A DNA stretch of 64,000 nucleotides from Marinomonas profundi (GCF_020694005.1 NZ_CP073013.1:496001-560000); one strand, 5' to 3'. Positions 18,238 through 29,815 are shown, counted from the stretch's first letter. The notes: a model not told the origin generated them from the letters alone. Program-made: numbers and translations.

Positions 18238-21200
18238 ATGAGAGTGGAAGAAGTATTAAAGCGATTAAACATCAACCCCGTTTCTTTTGATGAGCGTAAA
18301 GCTCTTATTAATCTTTCAACAACCGAAATTAAATTGCTCGAAGCCATTCATAAACCACTTTATGCCTATGAGAATGAGCTTATTCATGCTTTTTATCAGC
18401 ATCTTTTAAAGTTTGACCATGCATCGAAGATGCTGCATGACGTTAACCTGATGAGCAAACTTCAAGAAACACAAAAACTGTACTTTAGGAAATTAACTGC
18501 CGGCGATTATGGATTCGACTACGCCCAAGATCGTATTAGAGTGGGTATTGCGCACCAAAGGGTTGGTTTGACGCCGCAATGGTATATTGGCGCTTACGGT
18601 GTTTACTTAGATCTCGTTTGTAAATTCGTCAGTGTGATATTGAATAGCGATACGGAGCGTATCGAGCCAACCTTAACTGCGCTCTACAAAGTGGCGCTAC
18701 TGGATATCACCCTCGCCTTTGACGCCTACATGTACGCTAGCCACCAGACACTTGAGCAGTCCAGGCAGCAGATTTCTGACAAATACGATTTTCAAATTCG
18801 TACCAGCAATGCCATCGCTAAGATTCAGCGCGCTTTTATACTTAATGAGTCGTATGACAGTGCACTTAGCCTTTTACTTAATGAACTCATCGCTCTGACA
18901 GATAGTCAGTTCGGTTTGATTGGTGAGGTGCGGGAAGACTCGCAACTACGACCGTATCTGAAGGTCAGCGTCTTGACAAATATCAGCTGGGATCATGAAA
19001 CCCGTGAGCTATATGAAAGAAGTAAGGCGGATGGCTTAGAGTTCCATAATCATCACAATTTACTGGGTGAAGTATTAACAACCGGCCAAGCTGTTATCTC
19101 AAACAATCCTCAGGATGATTCTCGTACTGGTGGCACACCACATGGTCATCCCAAGCTCTCCTCCTTCCTTGGATTGCCTATTAAACATAATGGTAAGTTG
19201 ATTGGAATGGTCGGTCTGGCTAACGCAGCCAACGGCTATGAACAATCTGACGTTGAGAAACTGAATCCCATCCTAGAAACCTTGGAATCGCTATCTGAAG
19301 CAAGAGAGATTAAAAATAAACTTGCTCTGACACTGGAAGAGAACGCCCGCCTTGCATTAGTTGCTACACAGACTGTGAACGGAGTAATGATCTTAGATTG
19401 TGATTACAACATCACTTGGTGTAATGCTGGCTTCGAACGAATCTCTGGTTATTCTTTGGAGGAGCTTGCGGGTCAATCGCCGTGGGCAACATTAACTGGG
19501 CCACAGACTAACAGCTTTGACCTTTTGAAGTTACAAAAAGCAGTCGCAAAGAGAAAGTCTATTGAAATTGAATTACTTAAATATCGAAAGAGTGGAGAGA
19601 CCTTCTGGAGTCGCATCAGTTGCAACCCTACGTTTAATGAGCTTGGAGAGCACTCGGGGTATATTTCGGTTGAGCTGGATATAACTCAAGAGCGCTTGAG
19701 GCAGGACGAACTGACCAGCTTTAAAAGCGTTGTTGATCAAATCGCTGATGCCGTCCTATTTTTTGATGCCGAAACGTTGGACATTTTATATGCCAACCTT
19801 GCTACACAGCGTCAACTTGGGCGGAGTTGGGCGATGCTACAAATTATGAAGCCCTACGAATTTAAGCCGAGCTACGATGCACAATCGTTCGATCGGCTTT
19901 TGAAGCCGCTCAAAATGGGTGAGATGGAGCTGCTGCATTTTGTTACCCAACATCGCAAAGGGGATGGCAACATCTATCCTGCAGAAATTAGTATGCAGAT
20001 TGTACAAACCGCGTTTAACCAAAAAGTCGTTGTCAATATAATTCGTGACATCTCAGCGCAGCTTGATTATGAAAGACTCAAAAGTGAAAACGAAAAGCGC
20101 TTGGTGAATTTGCTGCATAAATCAGAGGATGCGATGGGCATAATCAGGCCAGATTTTGTGATTACTGATTGTAATGATGCAGCCGCAAAACTGTTTGGCT
20201 TGTCTGACCGAAAAGCGCTGATTGGTTTGTCGCCTATTCAATTCTCACCACTGAACCAAGGTAAAAACAACAGCAAAGAGCTCACCAAAGTTCTTTTAAA
20301 TAAAGCCTCAACAGAGGGTTACCAGCGTTTTGAATGGCTTCATATCACTAAACAAGGTCAGCATATACCGATAGAGGTAACGCTCACTCCAGTCATCTAC
20401 CTTGGACAAAACGCTATCCAGGTAATTTGGCGCGATTTAAGTGACATTAAAGCCAAAGAGCACCGCATCAAGCAATTGGCATTTTTTGATGAGCTAACGG
20501 GACTGGCTAATAAAAATTTATTCTCTGACCGAGTTAAATACCTACTTAAAATTGCAGAGAGACATCAATATACCATCGCGATTGTATATATCGACCTGGT
20601 TAATCTTGAAGATATTAACGAAACAATGGGATACGAAGCGGGTGATGCAGTCATCCAAGCGGTCGGTCGCAGATTAGCAAAAACCATCCGCGGTGCAGAT
20701 ACTTTAGTGCGTTGTATCTTTGAGAACGAGGACTGCCAGACTTTACCTATCGTCAATGACATAGATCGAGAGTTTGACTCCTTAGCCCGTTTAAATTCTG
20801 ATGTTTTTGCGCTTGCAGCCGTTATATCTAATCCCAATGCGGCATCAATAATGGTCAACAGGTTACAACAAGCTCTCGCTGAGCCGCTCGAAACCCTAGA
20901 GGGTGAAGTCAGTATCAATGCAAGAGCTGGAATTGCTTTATATCCTCAGGATGCGGATACCTTTGATGCAATAACACGAGGTGCCAATATAGCACTTAAT
21001 ATGGCCAAAGAGTCCGGTTTACCCAGTTGCTATTTTAATATTGAAGTGGGTGAAAGGATTCAGAAAAAATCAATTATCTCAAAGCAACTTGAGAGAACCT
21101 TACTTTCCTATCCTGATAATCTGCGAATCGTCCTTCAACCTCAAGTTTGTTTAAAAACACATAAGTTAGTCGGTGCTGAGGTTCTGGTGCGCTGGAGAGA

Positions 21201-21864
21201 CGAAGAGCTTGGCGAAGTTTCGCCAGGATCCTTTATTCCAATTGCTGAAGAGCGAGGGTTAATCAATAAGTTGACGCATCTCGTATTAGAACGTGTTATT
21301 GAACTGAAACGCAGTTGGCAGAAAAAAGAAGTGTTCTCGCAAGAAAATTTGCGTTTCAAGCTCGCCCTTAATATTTCAGCGAAAAGCTTTGATGATGAGT
21401 CTGCAATTTATGGTTTTTTAACTTTGATAGAACTCGCAGGGCTAGAGCCAAATGATTTTGAGCTTGAGCTTACCGAAACAGGGCTTATGCGTGATCCCGA
21501 TAAAGCAATATCAACTTTAAATATGATACGAAGTAAAGGTTTTGCGATTGCCATTGATGACTTTGGTATGGGGCATTCTTCATTAAGTTATCTAAAAAAC
21601 ATCAATGCGGATGTGCTGAAAATTGATATGCACTTTATCAAGTCAATACTTGAAGATGAGAAAAACCTCGCCATTGTTAAAACCATTATTTCAACAGCAA
21701 AGATTTTTGGCTTGAAAACTCTTGCTGAGGGAATTGAAACTCAAGAAATTGCGACGCTACTGGCAGAACTGGGTTGTGATTGGGGGCAAGGTTACTACTT
21801 CGATAAACCTCTCTCTATTGAGCAGTTTGAAAAATTACTTTTGAGCTATAAAAGAGAATACTGA
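18238..21864 (+). CDS. Globin-coupled sensor with GAF, three PAS, degenerate GGDEF and EAL domains
   Basis: A 1208-residue soluble sensor. The N-terminal protoglobin (1-160) keeps the proximal haem His of globin-coupled sensors (His106 in [18 protein letters not shown]), so O2 or another gas is the likely input. GAF (about 200-355) and PAS domains (about 370-490, 495-605 and 620-735) follow. The GGDEF domain has lost its signature (LNSDVFALA in its place) and holds an extra stretch of about 25 residues before it, so it should not make c-di-GMP. The EAL domain (about 950-1205) keeps [37 protein letters not shown] and LAEGIE and should hydrolyse c-di-GMP. It is 13 bp after cheV and 2 bp before the next gene. 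Confidence 0.92.
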   Translation: MRVEEVLKRLNINPVSFDERKALINLSTTEIKLLEAIHKPLYAYENELIHAFYQHLLKFDHASKMLHDVNLMSKLQETQKLYFRKLTAGDYGFDYAQDRIRVGIAHQRVGLTPQWYIGAYGVYLDLVCKFVSVILNSDTERIEPTLTALYKVALLDITLAFDAYMYASHQTLEQSRQQISDKYDFQIRTSNAIAKIQRAFILNESYDSALSLLLNELIALTDSQFGLIGEVREDSQLRPYLKVSVLTNISWDHETRELYERSKADGLEFHNHHNLLGEVLTTGQAVISNNPQDDSRTGGTPHGHPKLSSFLGLPIKHNGKLIGMVGLANAANGYEQSDVEKLNPILETLESLSEAREIKNKLALTLEENARLALVATQTVNGVMILDCDYNITWCNAGFERISGYSLEELAGQSPWATLTGPQTNSFDLLKLQKAVAKRKSIEIELLKYRKSGETFWSRISCNPTFNELGEHSGYISVELDITQERLRQDELTSFKSVVDQIADAVLFFDAETLDILYANLATQRQLGRSWAMLQIMKPYEFKPSYDAQSFDRLLKPLKMGEMELLHFVTQHRKGDGNIYPAEISMQIVQTAFNQKVVVNIIRDISAQLDYERLKSENEKRLVNLLHKSEDAMGIIRPDFVITDCNDAAAKLFGLSDRKALIGLSPIQFSPLNQGKNNSKELTKVLLNKASTEGYQRFEWLHITKQGQHIPIEVTLTPVIYLGQNAIQVIWRDLSDIKAKEHRIKQLAFFDELTGLANKNLFSDRVKYLLKIAERHQYTIAIVYIDLVNLEDINETMGYEAGDAVIQAVGRRLAKTIRGADTLVRCIFENEDCQTLPIVNDIDREFDSLARLNSDVFALAAVISNPNAASIMVNRLQQALAEPLETLEGEVSINARAGIALYPQDADTFDAITRGANIALNMAKESGLPSCYFNIEVGERIQKKSIISKQLERTLLSYPDNLRIVLQPQVCLKTHKLVGAEVLVRWRDEELGEVSPGSFIPIAEERGLINKLTHLVLERVIELKRSWQKKEVFSQENLRFKLALNISAKSFDDESAIYGFLTLIELAGLEPNDFELELTETGLMRDPDKAISTLNMIRSKGFAIAIDDFGMGHSSLSYLKNINADVLKIDMHFIKSILEDEKNLAIVKTIISTAKIFGLKTLAEGIETQEIATLLAELGCDWGQGYYFDKPLSIEQFEKLLLSYKREY

Positions 21865-21866
21865 TT

Positions 21867-23156
21867 ATGTTCGACTTTCTAAAGAAAACACCCGCTTTAA
21901 CAGAACCACTAAAAGTTTCTGATGAAAAACTCCTCTTTAATGCCATGTTAAACGCTACCGCGATGGTGATTTTTAATCATTCAGGCGAAATACTTGAAGT
22001 GAGTCAGAAGTTTGCTGACTTTATGGGGTACAGTAAACAGGAACTTCTGGGCCAGCATCACCGCATTTTGTTTGAGACTGCCTATACATCGAGGCCCGAG
22101 TATACAACCTTCTGGCGAAATCTCCTTGAGGACAAACCGCAGCGAGATACCTTTAAATATATAAAGAAGAATAGAGAAACTATCTTTGTCGGCGCACGTT
22201 ATGTGCCAATTAAGGATGAACAAGGTAAGGTGTATCGTGTTGTTAAATTGGCTTTTGATGTCACCGCGCAGCATAACGAATCTGCGTCGCAGAATGCTGT
22301 TTTTACGGCACTTAACCGCTCACAGGCTGTAATTGAATTCACCCCTGATGGCACAATCACCAATGCTAACCAGAATTTTCTTAATGCTATGGATTGCAAA
22401 CTGGAACAGATAAAGGGTAAACAGCACAAAATTTTCTGTGATGAAAACTTTTATCGTGATAACCCAAACTTCTGGCGCAACTTGGCCAACGGTAACTATC
22501 AGACAGGTCGATTTCTAAGAAGAAGTCTGTCTGGCAGGAGCGTCTGGCTTGAAGCAACTTACAACCCCATTCTTGATGGGCAAGGTAAAGTCTATAAAGT
22601 GATAAAATTTGCGTCAGATATTTCTGAGCGCGTCAATAATGCCATTAATACAGTGAACCTCGCGGCGCAAACATCCGAAAAGACATCGGCGTTAACAACA
22701 ACGGCAATGCGAGAGCTGGATAACAGCGTGAATACCAGTGTTCAAATCGCATCACAGGTTGAAAATACTGCACAAGTTGGTCAAGAGCTAAATCTGAAAT
22801 CAAAGAATATTCAGGAAATAGTAACCACCATACGTTCTATTGCAGATCAGACAAACTTATTGGCACTTAATGCGGCGATTGAAGCTGCAAGAGCTGGAGA
22901 TTCCGGCAGAGGGTTCGCAGTTGTTGCAGACGAAGTAAGAAAGCTTGCCGCCAGATCGGCCTCAGCAACCTCCGACATTGCGGAGGTCGTCAAAGAGAAC
23001 GCGGGGCTGATTGATAAAATTGACACCGGCTTAAAAGAGATCAATGTGATAGCTAAAAAGGGTCATGAATCGATTGAACATGTCGAAAAAGCCATTGAGA
23101 GCGTGAATGAAAGTATTAGCGAGCTTGTTGCAACAGTTGAAGCATTGAAACCCTAA
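21867..23156 (+). CDS. Soluble chemoreceptor with two PAS domains, BdlA-like
   Basis: A 429-residue protein without membrane segments. It has two PAS domains (about 25-135 and 145-255) and a short methyl-accepting signalling domain whose hairpin is clear ([20 protein letters not shown]). Size and layout match BdlA of Pseudomonas aeruginosa, which links c-di-GMP to biofilm dispersal. Orthology is inferred from layout alone. It starts 2 bp after the EAL gene, so it is the fourth gene of an operon of chemoreceptor, cheV, gas-sensing phosphodiesterase and soluble chemoreceptor. Confidence 0.88.
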   Translation: MFDFLKKTPALTEPLKVSDEKLLFNAMLNATAMVIFNHSGEILEVSQKFADFMGYSKQELLGQHHRILFETAYTSRPEYTTFWRNLLEDKPQRDTFKYIKKNRETIFVGARYVPIKDEQGKVYRVVKLAFDVTAQHNESASQNAVFTALNRSQAVIEFTPDGTITNANQNFLNAMDCKLEQIKGKQHKIFCDENFYRDNPNFWRNLANGNYQTGRFLRRSLSGRSVWLEATYNPILDGQGKVYKVIKFASDISERVNNAINTVNLAAQTSEKTSALTTTAMRELDNSVNTSVQIASQVENTAQVGQELNLKSKNIQEIVTTIRSIADQTNLLALNAAIEAARAGDSGRGFAVVADEVRKLAARSASATSDIAEVVKENAGLIDKIDTGLKEINVIAKKGHESIEHVEKAIESVNESISELVATVEALKP

Positions 23157-23335
23157 TTTTTATACCAACAATCCTTTATTTATTGGATTTGTTACCAGAG
23201 CGCTCCTGATTTGTTGGAAGGTGTTTTACTTCTTCATCAGATAGCGCTATTAACGATGAATGAAAAATGGACAGCTCACATCAAAACAAAAATCTAACAA
23301 TTAAAAAACAATGCGTTTAAATAAAAATTTTTAAC

Positions 23336-25123
23336 CTAACCATCCGCATAATTACCAGAGACTAAATAGAAAGCGTTCTTTTTCTTTTTTGCGATATACA
23401 TAGCTTGGTCAGCTTTATTAATAATCTCATCTGAACTAAGTTTTTCGCCTTTATAAATGTAGGCTCCAATACTTGAAGTACAAATATAAGGTTCGGCCCC
23501 TAGATCGTAAGGATACCTTAGTCGTTCTCTTATTTTTTTGCCTATTTTTTTAACCCAAGCATCAGAAGAGAAAATTTGGTTGCGTCCAGAGAGCATAATT
23601 AAAAACTCGTCACCTCCAAACCGGCAAACCGTATCGCTATCACGAACAGATTCTATTAATCGATTTGATACGGCTTTAAGTAAATGATCTCCTGCCTCAT
23701 GACCTTGAGTATCATTTAGTAACTTGAAATCGTCGAGATCTATATACATCAATGCAATAGGAAATTTATCTCTTTTAGCTGATAGTAGTAGTTGCCCTAA
23801 TCGTTCTTGCAACAATCTTCTATTAGCAAGACCTGTTAACGAATCATAGAATGCAAGGCGCTTAATTTCTGCCTCTGCCGCTACAGCGGCACTAATATCT
23901 CTCGCTATCTTGGAAGCACCTATTACCTGCCCCTCAGAATTATATATCGGCGAAATACTCACTGATAAATCTATTAGTTGACCATTTTTGTGTTTGCGTT
24001 GCGTGACAAAATGATCTACTTTCTGTCCACTTGAAATTTTATTTAGAATTTCAGCCTCTTCGTATGACCTCTCACTTGGAATTATCAATGTCATTGATTG
24101 ACCGATTATCTCCTCCTCTGAGTAGCCAAAAATCTTTTCAGCCCCTCTATTCCAACTTGCAATAATTCCATGACTATTCTTACTGATAATCGCATCGTCA
24201 GAAGATTCAACTATGGCTTTGAAATACGCAAGGTTTAGTTCTGCAAGTTTCCTTTGAGTTCTTGCTATCCAACTGATAACACTTTCCCGTGAATTTCCTT
24301 TAACTATAATTGGCGTTAAAAAATTCCCTTTCCCTAACTCATGTAAATGGCCTTCTAATTCAGGAATAGAACAGCCGATTATCTTACGAAGCTGCACGCC
24401 AATTTTAAAAATAAAAATAATCAGAAGTATCGAAAGTAAACATAGACTTCCTATAACTAGCATCAGCCTATTTTTTGCTATATTTACAGTGGATTGTGTC
24501 CTGTCAAAAACCATCTGTTCAGTTTCGATAATCGGTCGCATGATTTCTGCCTTTGTTGAGATAAAGAAATCATTTGCTAGCATTTCTAAAGCTTTTTCGC
24601 GTTTTTTAGGATCTGTCGGTACGTTTTCTTCAAAAAGGTCAATTGCTTTATTTTCTACCGCCACTAATAAGTCTGACTTTTCCTTAGAAAGCTTTAAATT
24701 TTGTAATTCAATTTCAGTAAAGCCAGCTCTTTGCATTAGTTCAATAATCGAAATTCCGTCACCGCTGGCGTCATGCTTCGACTCTGAAATATCGGGGGCT
24801 GCTCCATTAACATCCCAATAAGCAAGAGAATAATTCTTCGGTCGCGTTCTCAACCCGTCACGTATTTCAACGACAGTCTGAAACTGATGTTTATAAAGAG
24901 GGTTAGCAGTAATGATATAAGTTCTTACTAACCTTGCTAAATCGTTAGATGACTGGCGAAGCTCCGCAGCCAACTTAATAGACTTCTCTCTCGTATCAAC
25001 AGCACTCTGATAACGTAATTGTTCAAAAACAAGTACAACGATACTCGTACCTAACAAGAAAACAATAGCTAGCATCGAATACAAATAAATTTTGAATGCT
25101 TTAGGTTGTTCCTTCCATTCCAT
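23336..25123 (-). CDS. Membrane diguanylate cyclase with PAS domain
   Basis: A 595-residue sensor. A first membrane helix (about 12-32), a periplasmic domain of about 180 residues and a second helix (about 222-242) are followed by a HAMP-like linker. A PAS domain (about 305-420) begins AIVESSDDAIISKNSHGIIA. The GGDEF domain (about 430-590) has an intact RFGGDEFLIML motif and DIDDFK-like YIDLDDFKLLND, so it should make c-di-GMP. It converges on the BdlA-like gene and would oppose the EAL protein of that operon. No RxxD inhibitory site was identified with certainty. Confidence 0.92.
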   Translation of the reverse strand: MEWKEQPKAFKIYLYSMLAIVFLLGTSIVVLVFEQLRYQSAVDTREKSIKLAAELRQSSNDLARLVRTYIITANPLYKHQFQTVVEIRDGLRTRPKNYSLAYWDVNGAAPDISESKHDASGDGISIIELMQRAGFTEIELQNLKLSKEKSDLLVAVENKAIDLFEENVPTDPKKREKALEMLANDFFISTKAEIMRPIIETEQMVFDRTQSTVNIAKNRLMLVIGSLCLLSILLIIFIFKIGVQLRKIIGCSIPELEGHLHELGKGNFLTPIIVKGNSRESVISWIARTQRKLAELNLAYFKAIVESSDDAIISKNSHGIIASWNRGAEKIFGYSEEEIIGQSMTLIIPSERSYEEAEILNKISSGQKVDHFVTQRKHKNGQLIDLSVSISPIYNSEGQVIGASKIARDISAAVAAEAEIKRLAFYDSLTGLANRRLLQERLGQLLLSAKRDKFPIALMYIDLDDFKLLNDTQGHEAGDHLLKAVSNRLIESVRDSDTVCRFGGDEFLIMLSGRNQIFSSDAWVKKIGKKIRERLRYPYDLGAEPYICTSSIGAYIYKGEKLSSDEIINKADQAMYIAKKKKNAFYLVSGNYADG

Positions 25124-25400
25124 GTGCTAATAAATCCTGTCTATAATTTTGATGTTAAGGTTAAAAAAATAACAAATTCAGAGATTAATCATACTGGAAA
25201 CGCTTGAATATGTCGAAAAGTGAGTGTGAAATAATATTGTGTAGAGAGGTCCGTCTAATGCGTCAGACATAAGTCGCTAGCCTGATGGCACACTTTATTT
25301 ATATGAAACGTTATCATGGTAAGCGTCCGGCAAACCACACATTTTAATTATCTTCAAACACCTTAAAGTCTGTTGTCTTTTAAATCAGAGCAACAGTCTC

Positions 25401-25763
25401 ATGTTTACCGCGTCTTCCCAGCTTAACGTTACACTGATTTGTGGGCCTACCGACATGCGTAAAGCCATTGATGGACTTTGCAATATTGTCGCCTACGATC
25501 TTAAAAAAGAACCTTGTAGTGAGCACATTTTTGTCTTTTGTGGTCGAGCACGTGACAAGATCAAAATATTGCAGTGGTCTAATAATGGTTTTTGGTTGCA
25601 TTACAAACGATTGGAAAAAGGGCGTTTCCAATGGCCTGGCATTGAGGATGAGCATTTATCGCTGCACATATCTCATCGACAACTGAATTGGTTGTTGGAC
25701 GGCCTACCCATTTGTTCCCAAGGGGCACATCCGCATTTAACTTACCGATATCATGACGCATAG
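25401..25763 (+). CDS. IS66 Orf2 / TnpB-type protein of the outer element
   Basis: A 120-residue IS66 accessory protein. CGPTDMRKAIDGLCNIV, FVFCGRARDKIKILQWSNNG and FWLHYKRLEKGRFQWP are the conserved blocks of this family (not to be confused with the RNA-guided TnpB of IS200/IS605). It is required for transposition of IS66 elements, but its biochemical role is unclear. It is followed after 26 bp by the broken tnpC. Confidence 0.93.
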   Translation: MFTASSQLNVTLICGPTDMRKAIDGLCNIVAYDLKKEPCSEHIFVFCGRARDKIKILQWSNNGFWLHYKRLEKGRFQWPGIEDEHLSLHISHRQLNWLLDGLPICSQGAHPHLTYRYHDA

Positions 25764-25789
25764 CCCATTAGGTTGGTATAATCCAACCT

Positions 25790-25967
25790 ATGAAAATACT
25801 TCCAGAAGACTTACCCAATGACGTTGAAGCGCTTAAAGCACTATTGCTTGAGCAAGCTTTACTATTGGGTAAAAAAGACAGCCTTCTGAGTGAAAAAGAC
25901 TCGCTGCTTGCGCAGTGGCAATCTAAATACACGTTCATTTTAGAGCAGTGGCGTTTGGCGCAGCAAA
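25790..25967 (+). pseudogene. IS66 tnpC, N-terminal fragment (outer element)
   Basis: Codes for about 59 residues of a Leu/Lys-rich coil (ALLLEQALLLGKKDSLLSEK) typical of the start of IS66 TnpC. The native sequence stops at 25967, where the inner IS66 begins (GTAAGCG). Its C-terminal partner lies at 30190-30600. The roughly 300 residues between them, including most of the catalytic core, are absent from the window. Confidence 0.85.
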
Positions 25968-25998
25968 GTAAGCGTTCATTCTAGGGAGTCATTGACAC

Positions 25999-28900
25999 TC
26001 AGAACAATGGCGATTTCAGAGGATTATCTGCGAACAGGTGTTTCCATCGTCTCGGTGTTAAGTCGGCGACGTCTTTGGCTGGATGCTGGCTGACGCGTTG
26101 CAGTACATCCGTCAGGTAGACGTTGGGATCGATGTCGTGCAGTTTGCACGTGCAGATCAGGCTTTGGATGAGGCCAACGTGCTCGGCCCCCAGTTCTGTC
26201 CAACAGAGTCGAGTCAGCAAGGGGGAGTTTCGCCCCCAAGCTGCTCACAGAACCGTACGTGACAGTCTCCCGTCATACGGCTCTTGGTCGCACATTTGAT
26301 GCACGAAGTAATTCCCAATGAGCAAAGAGCGTTGGCATGCGTTTTCGTACTTGCTCAAGCTTTCGCTCCGCCTCTCGTGTTCCTATCTTCAACTTGCATC
26401 TTGCCCATTTAATCAACCTTGATTGAAAAACAGACCAGATACGATAACTGAAGTGTCGGTACCAAAACTTGCCATAGTAGTGTATCCACCCTCTTAACGA
26501 GGCATTGTACCTCTGCGCAAGCTCTTTCAATGTCGCTCCAGATGATCGATGTATTCGCCACGAAGTAATCGTTTTCGTGATTCGCTTCATGGCGGTCATT
26601 GAGGCACCCGCTGCACATTTTCTAAACAAACAACCGTCTTTTCTCCTAAGCGTTCTAACCTTAAAGTCATAGCCTAGGAACGTGAAGACTTTCTTTACGT
26701 TATGGCGTGGAAATGTATCTATATAGACCACATTCGATTTGGCCTCATTGATACTCAATCCCACTTCTTCCATTCGTCGTTGGATCGCTTCCTTTAGATT
26801 CACCGCCTCTGACATTCGACTACAGTGACATACAATGTCGTCTGCGTACCGTTCAAACGGCACATAACGCCAATGTTTGTCCATCCATCGATCAAAAGCA
26901 TAGTGAAGAAATAAATTCGCCAAAATGGGCGAGATAACGCCGCCTTGCGGCGTACCACGCGCTCTCTTTGTTAGGGTATCAGCCTTGCTTGAGTCCGTCA
27001 TGGGGGCTTCCATCCACCTACGACAGTACAATATTACCCAACGAGGCATATCATGGTGTTCTAACGCTTTCACCACCAAATCATGGTCAACATGATCAAA
27101 GAAGGCCTTGATATCTATCTCTAATACCCAACTTTTAAAACGACAGTTACGCTCACATTGCGTTAAAGCCATATGCGCTGATCTATTGGGACGATAACCA
27201 AATGAACTATTATGAAATAGCTTATCTAGTCGCGTTTCCAGATAGATCTTGACTGCCCCTTGCGCGATACGATCACTAATTGTTGGAATACCCAGTATTC
27301 TGTCTGAACCATCCGCTTTAGGAATTCGCTTTTCACGAACCGGTGGCGGCAGGTAACTGCCAGAACACAAACGGTTCCATATCTTGTAAAGATTACGGTC
27401 TCTGTTGTTATCAAATTGCTTCATTGTTTGGCCATCGCAGCCCGGCGCACCTTTATTGCGTTTGACCGATTTATACGATTGCCACACGAGAGACTTAGGA
27501 ATCTCAAATGCTTTGCCTTGCATTAAAACGTCATCCTCTTAAAAAAAGTTGTGTTCTAACCAATTCGGCGACCCAGACCCCTTCGCTCCAGCACCATTAC
27601 AGCGCATTCGACACTACTACGAGCCTGTCCGTCCCTACTGCACGATACGTGCTAGCAGTAGGTTCTCACGTTCCCTAAGCTGGCCTGTCTGGAAGTCCCG
27701 CTGCCTTAACACCGGATGCCATGTAGTCAGTAATCAGGTATCCTCTACACTTATCAGGGGGTGGCTGTACAACCCCTTTTTGACATCACCTAAGATTTCG
27801 ATGCTTCTTCGAACAGTTCACTTTCGTTCGACTCTTCCAGACTTACTTGACGGTAGTATTTCCGCCTTTTCCTGAATCGCTCACTACCGAAGACCTTAGC
27901 CAACAGCAGCATCAGGTAGTTTGATCAGTGCGCCTGAACGCCCTGACCGGAGGGCCTTCCTCCATCCAACTTAGAGCATGGATTCATTATGCTGCAATCA
28001 GTTCTACTTCATAATGTCTCCTTCGTGACACACAGAGCCAGTTTTTCTTACCCATGGGGATGGGTCTTATCTCTCGCTCTAGGTGGTTGGTGTCCATGGC
28101 GACATCGGGATTTTCTAAGAAGACCATGAGTTGGCGTTTGCGCTTTAAGGTGTAGTTTAACGCTTTCATCCAGCTATCGTCTGGTAATAGGTCGGCCCGT
28201 TGACTTTGCTCTTCACAGAAGGCAAAAAACTGATTCACTAAGGGCTTGCTGTGTTGCGCTCGATAGTCTTGTTTTTTCTCATCTGACCAACCTTTTTGTT
28301 TGATGTGGCTTTCGTGTTGGTACAAGACGGCAATCAGGTTGAGGGCGTGTGTCACGGCCTCGGTTTCTTCTGCTTCGGCTTTCAATAGTTGACGACGCAT
28401 ATGCACCCAACACTGGGCATGAGTGATGTCCGGCGATTTTGCTTCGTAGCTGCTGTAAGCGGCATAGCCATCGGTCAGCAAGGTGCCTTGCCAAACATGG
28501 TCCAATAAGTCTTGGATGTGTTTCATGCCACGACTTTGAGAGAAGGTAAACACCACTTCGTCTTTGTCACCATACACCGGCCAAAAATACGCTTGTTTCA
28601 TTTTGCCGGGTTTATTGCCTACCCCAGGCTGTCGAGTAACCTTTATCGGCGTTTCGTCCATGGCCAGTGTGTTGCTGTCCAGTACACTGATAAGTTGCTC
28701 TATCACGATGGGCCGTAGCAGTTCGATCCCTCGTTTGGTGAGATTGGTGAGGGTGGCTCGACTAAGGGTGATGCCAGCGGCACTAAGCTGTTGATGCTGG
28801 CGATAGAGCGGTAAGTGGTATAAGAACTTATTGACCAGCAACCCCACGATGAAGCTGACGTCCGCGAGTGAGCTATCAAAAATCACATCGGGCTGTGACG

Positions 28901-29444
28901 CGGTAATAAGCTGTTTGCTGATTTTGTGCTTCACTACCTGACGTTTGGTAATCACCACTTCATAGGCACTGGTTTTTTGCACGATGCGGCTGACTTCTTT
29001 GAAGCCCACTTCTTCGTATTCGTGCGCATTGGGGCCTTGTAGTTCGTCCGCTAGAATCACCTTTTCACGAACGGGTACGGATTCGTCAAAACGCAGTCCG
29101 GTGATATTGATTTCATTGCCTTTGCGGGACTTGGGGGCTTTGCCTCGAACACTGGAAGACTCAGATTTAATCGGCACAGATGATGAGGTTTCTTCTACTA
29201 ACGCGGGGTTAGCTGGCATCGGGCCCACGATATCGGCGAGGGCTTGTTGTTCAGGAGTGAGTAAGCCTCGGCGTTCGCTTTTTGGTCCAAACAACTCACG
29301 TTTTAGCATCCACACTTCGGCTTCATATTGGCGGATTCTTGAGGACATGGCCTCGACTTCAGCGCGCAGTTTTTCGACCTCATTCGTGTGAAGCAAGTCG
29401 GTGTGTTCGAAGGGTAAAATAGGTCGGTAAGTCGTGTCATTCAT
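25999..29444 (-). CDS. IS66 transposase TnpC, split by a group II intron (exons 29444-28034 and 26207-25999)
   Basis: The upstream exon gives 470 codons plus one base, including the helical N-terminus, the zinc-finger-like region and the DDE core (LAMDETPIKVTRQP, LLTDGYAAYSSY, TNHLEREIRPIPMGKKNWL). The downstream exon gives two bases plus 69 codons with the IS66 C-terminal domain (LIQSLICTCKLHDIDPNVYL). Joining them at the predicted splice sites gives exactly 540 codons with no shift, reading KKNWLFCWTELGAEH. The uninterrupted relative at 54349-54968 reads the same way (KKNGLFFWTELGAEH). Activity thus depends on splicing. Confidence 0.9.
26208..28033 (-). mobile_element. Group II intron with reverse transcriptase, inserted in IS66 tnpC
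   Basis: The 5' end on the minus strand reads GTGTG at 28033, the consensus start. The 3' end reads GAC at 26208. Domain V lies at 26244-26283 (minus strand GAGCCGTATGACGGGAGACT and onward to TACGGTTCTGTGAG) and is a clean hairpin. Domain VI follows. About 510 bases upstream of the reading frame would form domains I-III. The splice sites restore the tnpC frame exactly. The intron looks complete, in contrast to the relic at 51525-51841, which has a different domain V. Confidence 0.9.
26273..27523 (-). CDS. ltrA: Group II intron-encoded reverse transcriptase/maturase
   Basis: A 416-residue intron-encoded protein. The reverse transcriptase blocks are visible: GAPGCDGQT, PKADGSDRILGIPTISDRI, SWVLEIDIKAFFDHVDHDL, RGTPQGGVISPILANLFLHY and the catalytic RYADDIVCHC. 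The maturase (X) domain is represented by the region LKELAQRYNASLRGWIHYYG. No HNH endonuclease domain is present. The stop codon overlaps the start of domain V, as is common in bacterial introns whose protein lacks an endonuclease. It should promote splicing and mobility of its own intron. Confidence 0.95.
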   Translation of the reverse strand: MQGKAFEIPKSLVWQSYKSVKRNKGAPGCDGQTMKQFDNNRDRNLYKIWNRLCSGSYLPPPVREKRIPKADGSDRILGIPTISDRIAQGAVKIYLETRLDKLFHNSSFGYRPNRSAHMALTQCERNCRFKSWVLEIDIKAFFDHVDHDLVVKALEHHDMPRWVILYCRRWMEAPMTDSSKADTLTKRARGTPQGGVISPILANLFLHYAFDRWMDKHWRYVPFERYADDIVCHCSRMSEAVNLKEAIQRRMEEVGLSINEAKSNVVYIDTFPRHNVKKVFTFLGYDFKVRTLRRKDGCLFRKCAAGASMTAMKRITKTITSWRIHRSSGATLKELAQRYNASLRGWIHYYGKFWYRHFSYRIWSVFQSRLIKWARCKLKIGTREAERKLEQVRKRMPTLFAHWELLRASNVRPRAV

Positions 29445-29470
29445 GGGGTTGGATTATACTATCCACCCCC

Positions 29471-29815
29471 TTAAGATGCGCGTTTGTAGCGCTTAAATTG
29501 GCGATATTTTTCAACTTTTATGCCCGCCAACAGATGTTGTAACTCCATGGTGCTTAGAGCGTGTTTAGCCTTTTCTGATGACGCATAGTTGAACTGCCCC
29601 TGAGACAGTCGTTTGCACCAAAGGCAGTACCCAGAGGTTTCAAAATAGAGGATTTTCATCTGGGTTTTGCGTCGATTAATGAACACAAAATACCCGGTGA
29701 GTGGACTCTCTTTGATCTGTTGTTTGATAAGTCCCAACAGACCAGTATAAGACTTGCGCATATCAGTGGGTTGGGTATAGAGCCAAATTTTGGCATTGGG
29801 ATCGGGCATAAACAT
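29471..29815 (-). CDS. IS66 Orf2 / TnpB-type protein (inner element)
   Basis: A 114-residue IS66 accessory protein with QPTDMRKSYTGLLGLI, YFVFINRRKTQMKILYFETS and LSQGQFNYASS. Its start overlaps the end of tnpA by 1 bp, and it is followed after 26 bp by tnpC, the usual IS66 order. Confidence 0.93.
   Translation of the reverse strand: MFMPDPNAKIWLYTQPTDMRKSYTGLLGLIKQQIKESPLTGYFVFINRRKTQMKILYFETSGYCLWCKRLSQGQFNYASSEKAKHALSTMELQHLLAGIKVEKYRQFKRYKRAS

Noticed and set aside
25401..25763. TnpB as an RNA-guided nuclease of IS200/IS605
   Set aside because: It is the unrelated IS66 Orf2 protein. It lacks the RuvC motifs and is only 120 residues long.
28984..29391. Plus-strand frame of 135 codons opposite IS66 tnpC
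   Set aside because: It is a mirror of the transposase coding strand without ribosome site or homology.
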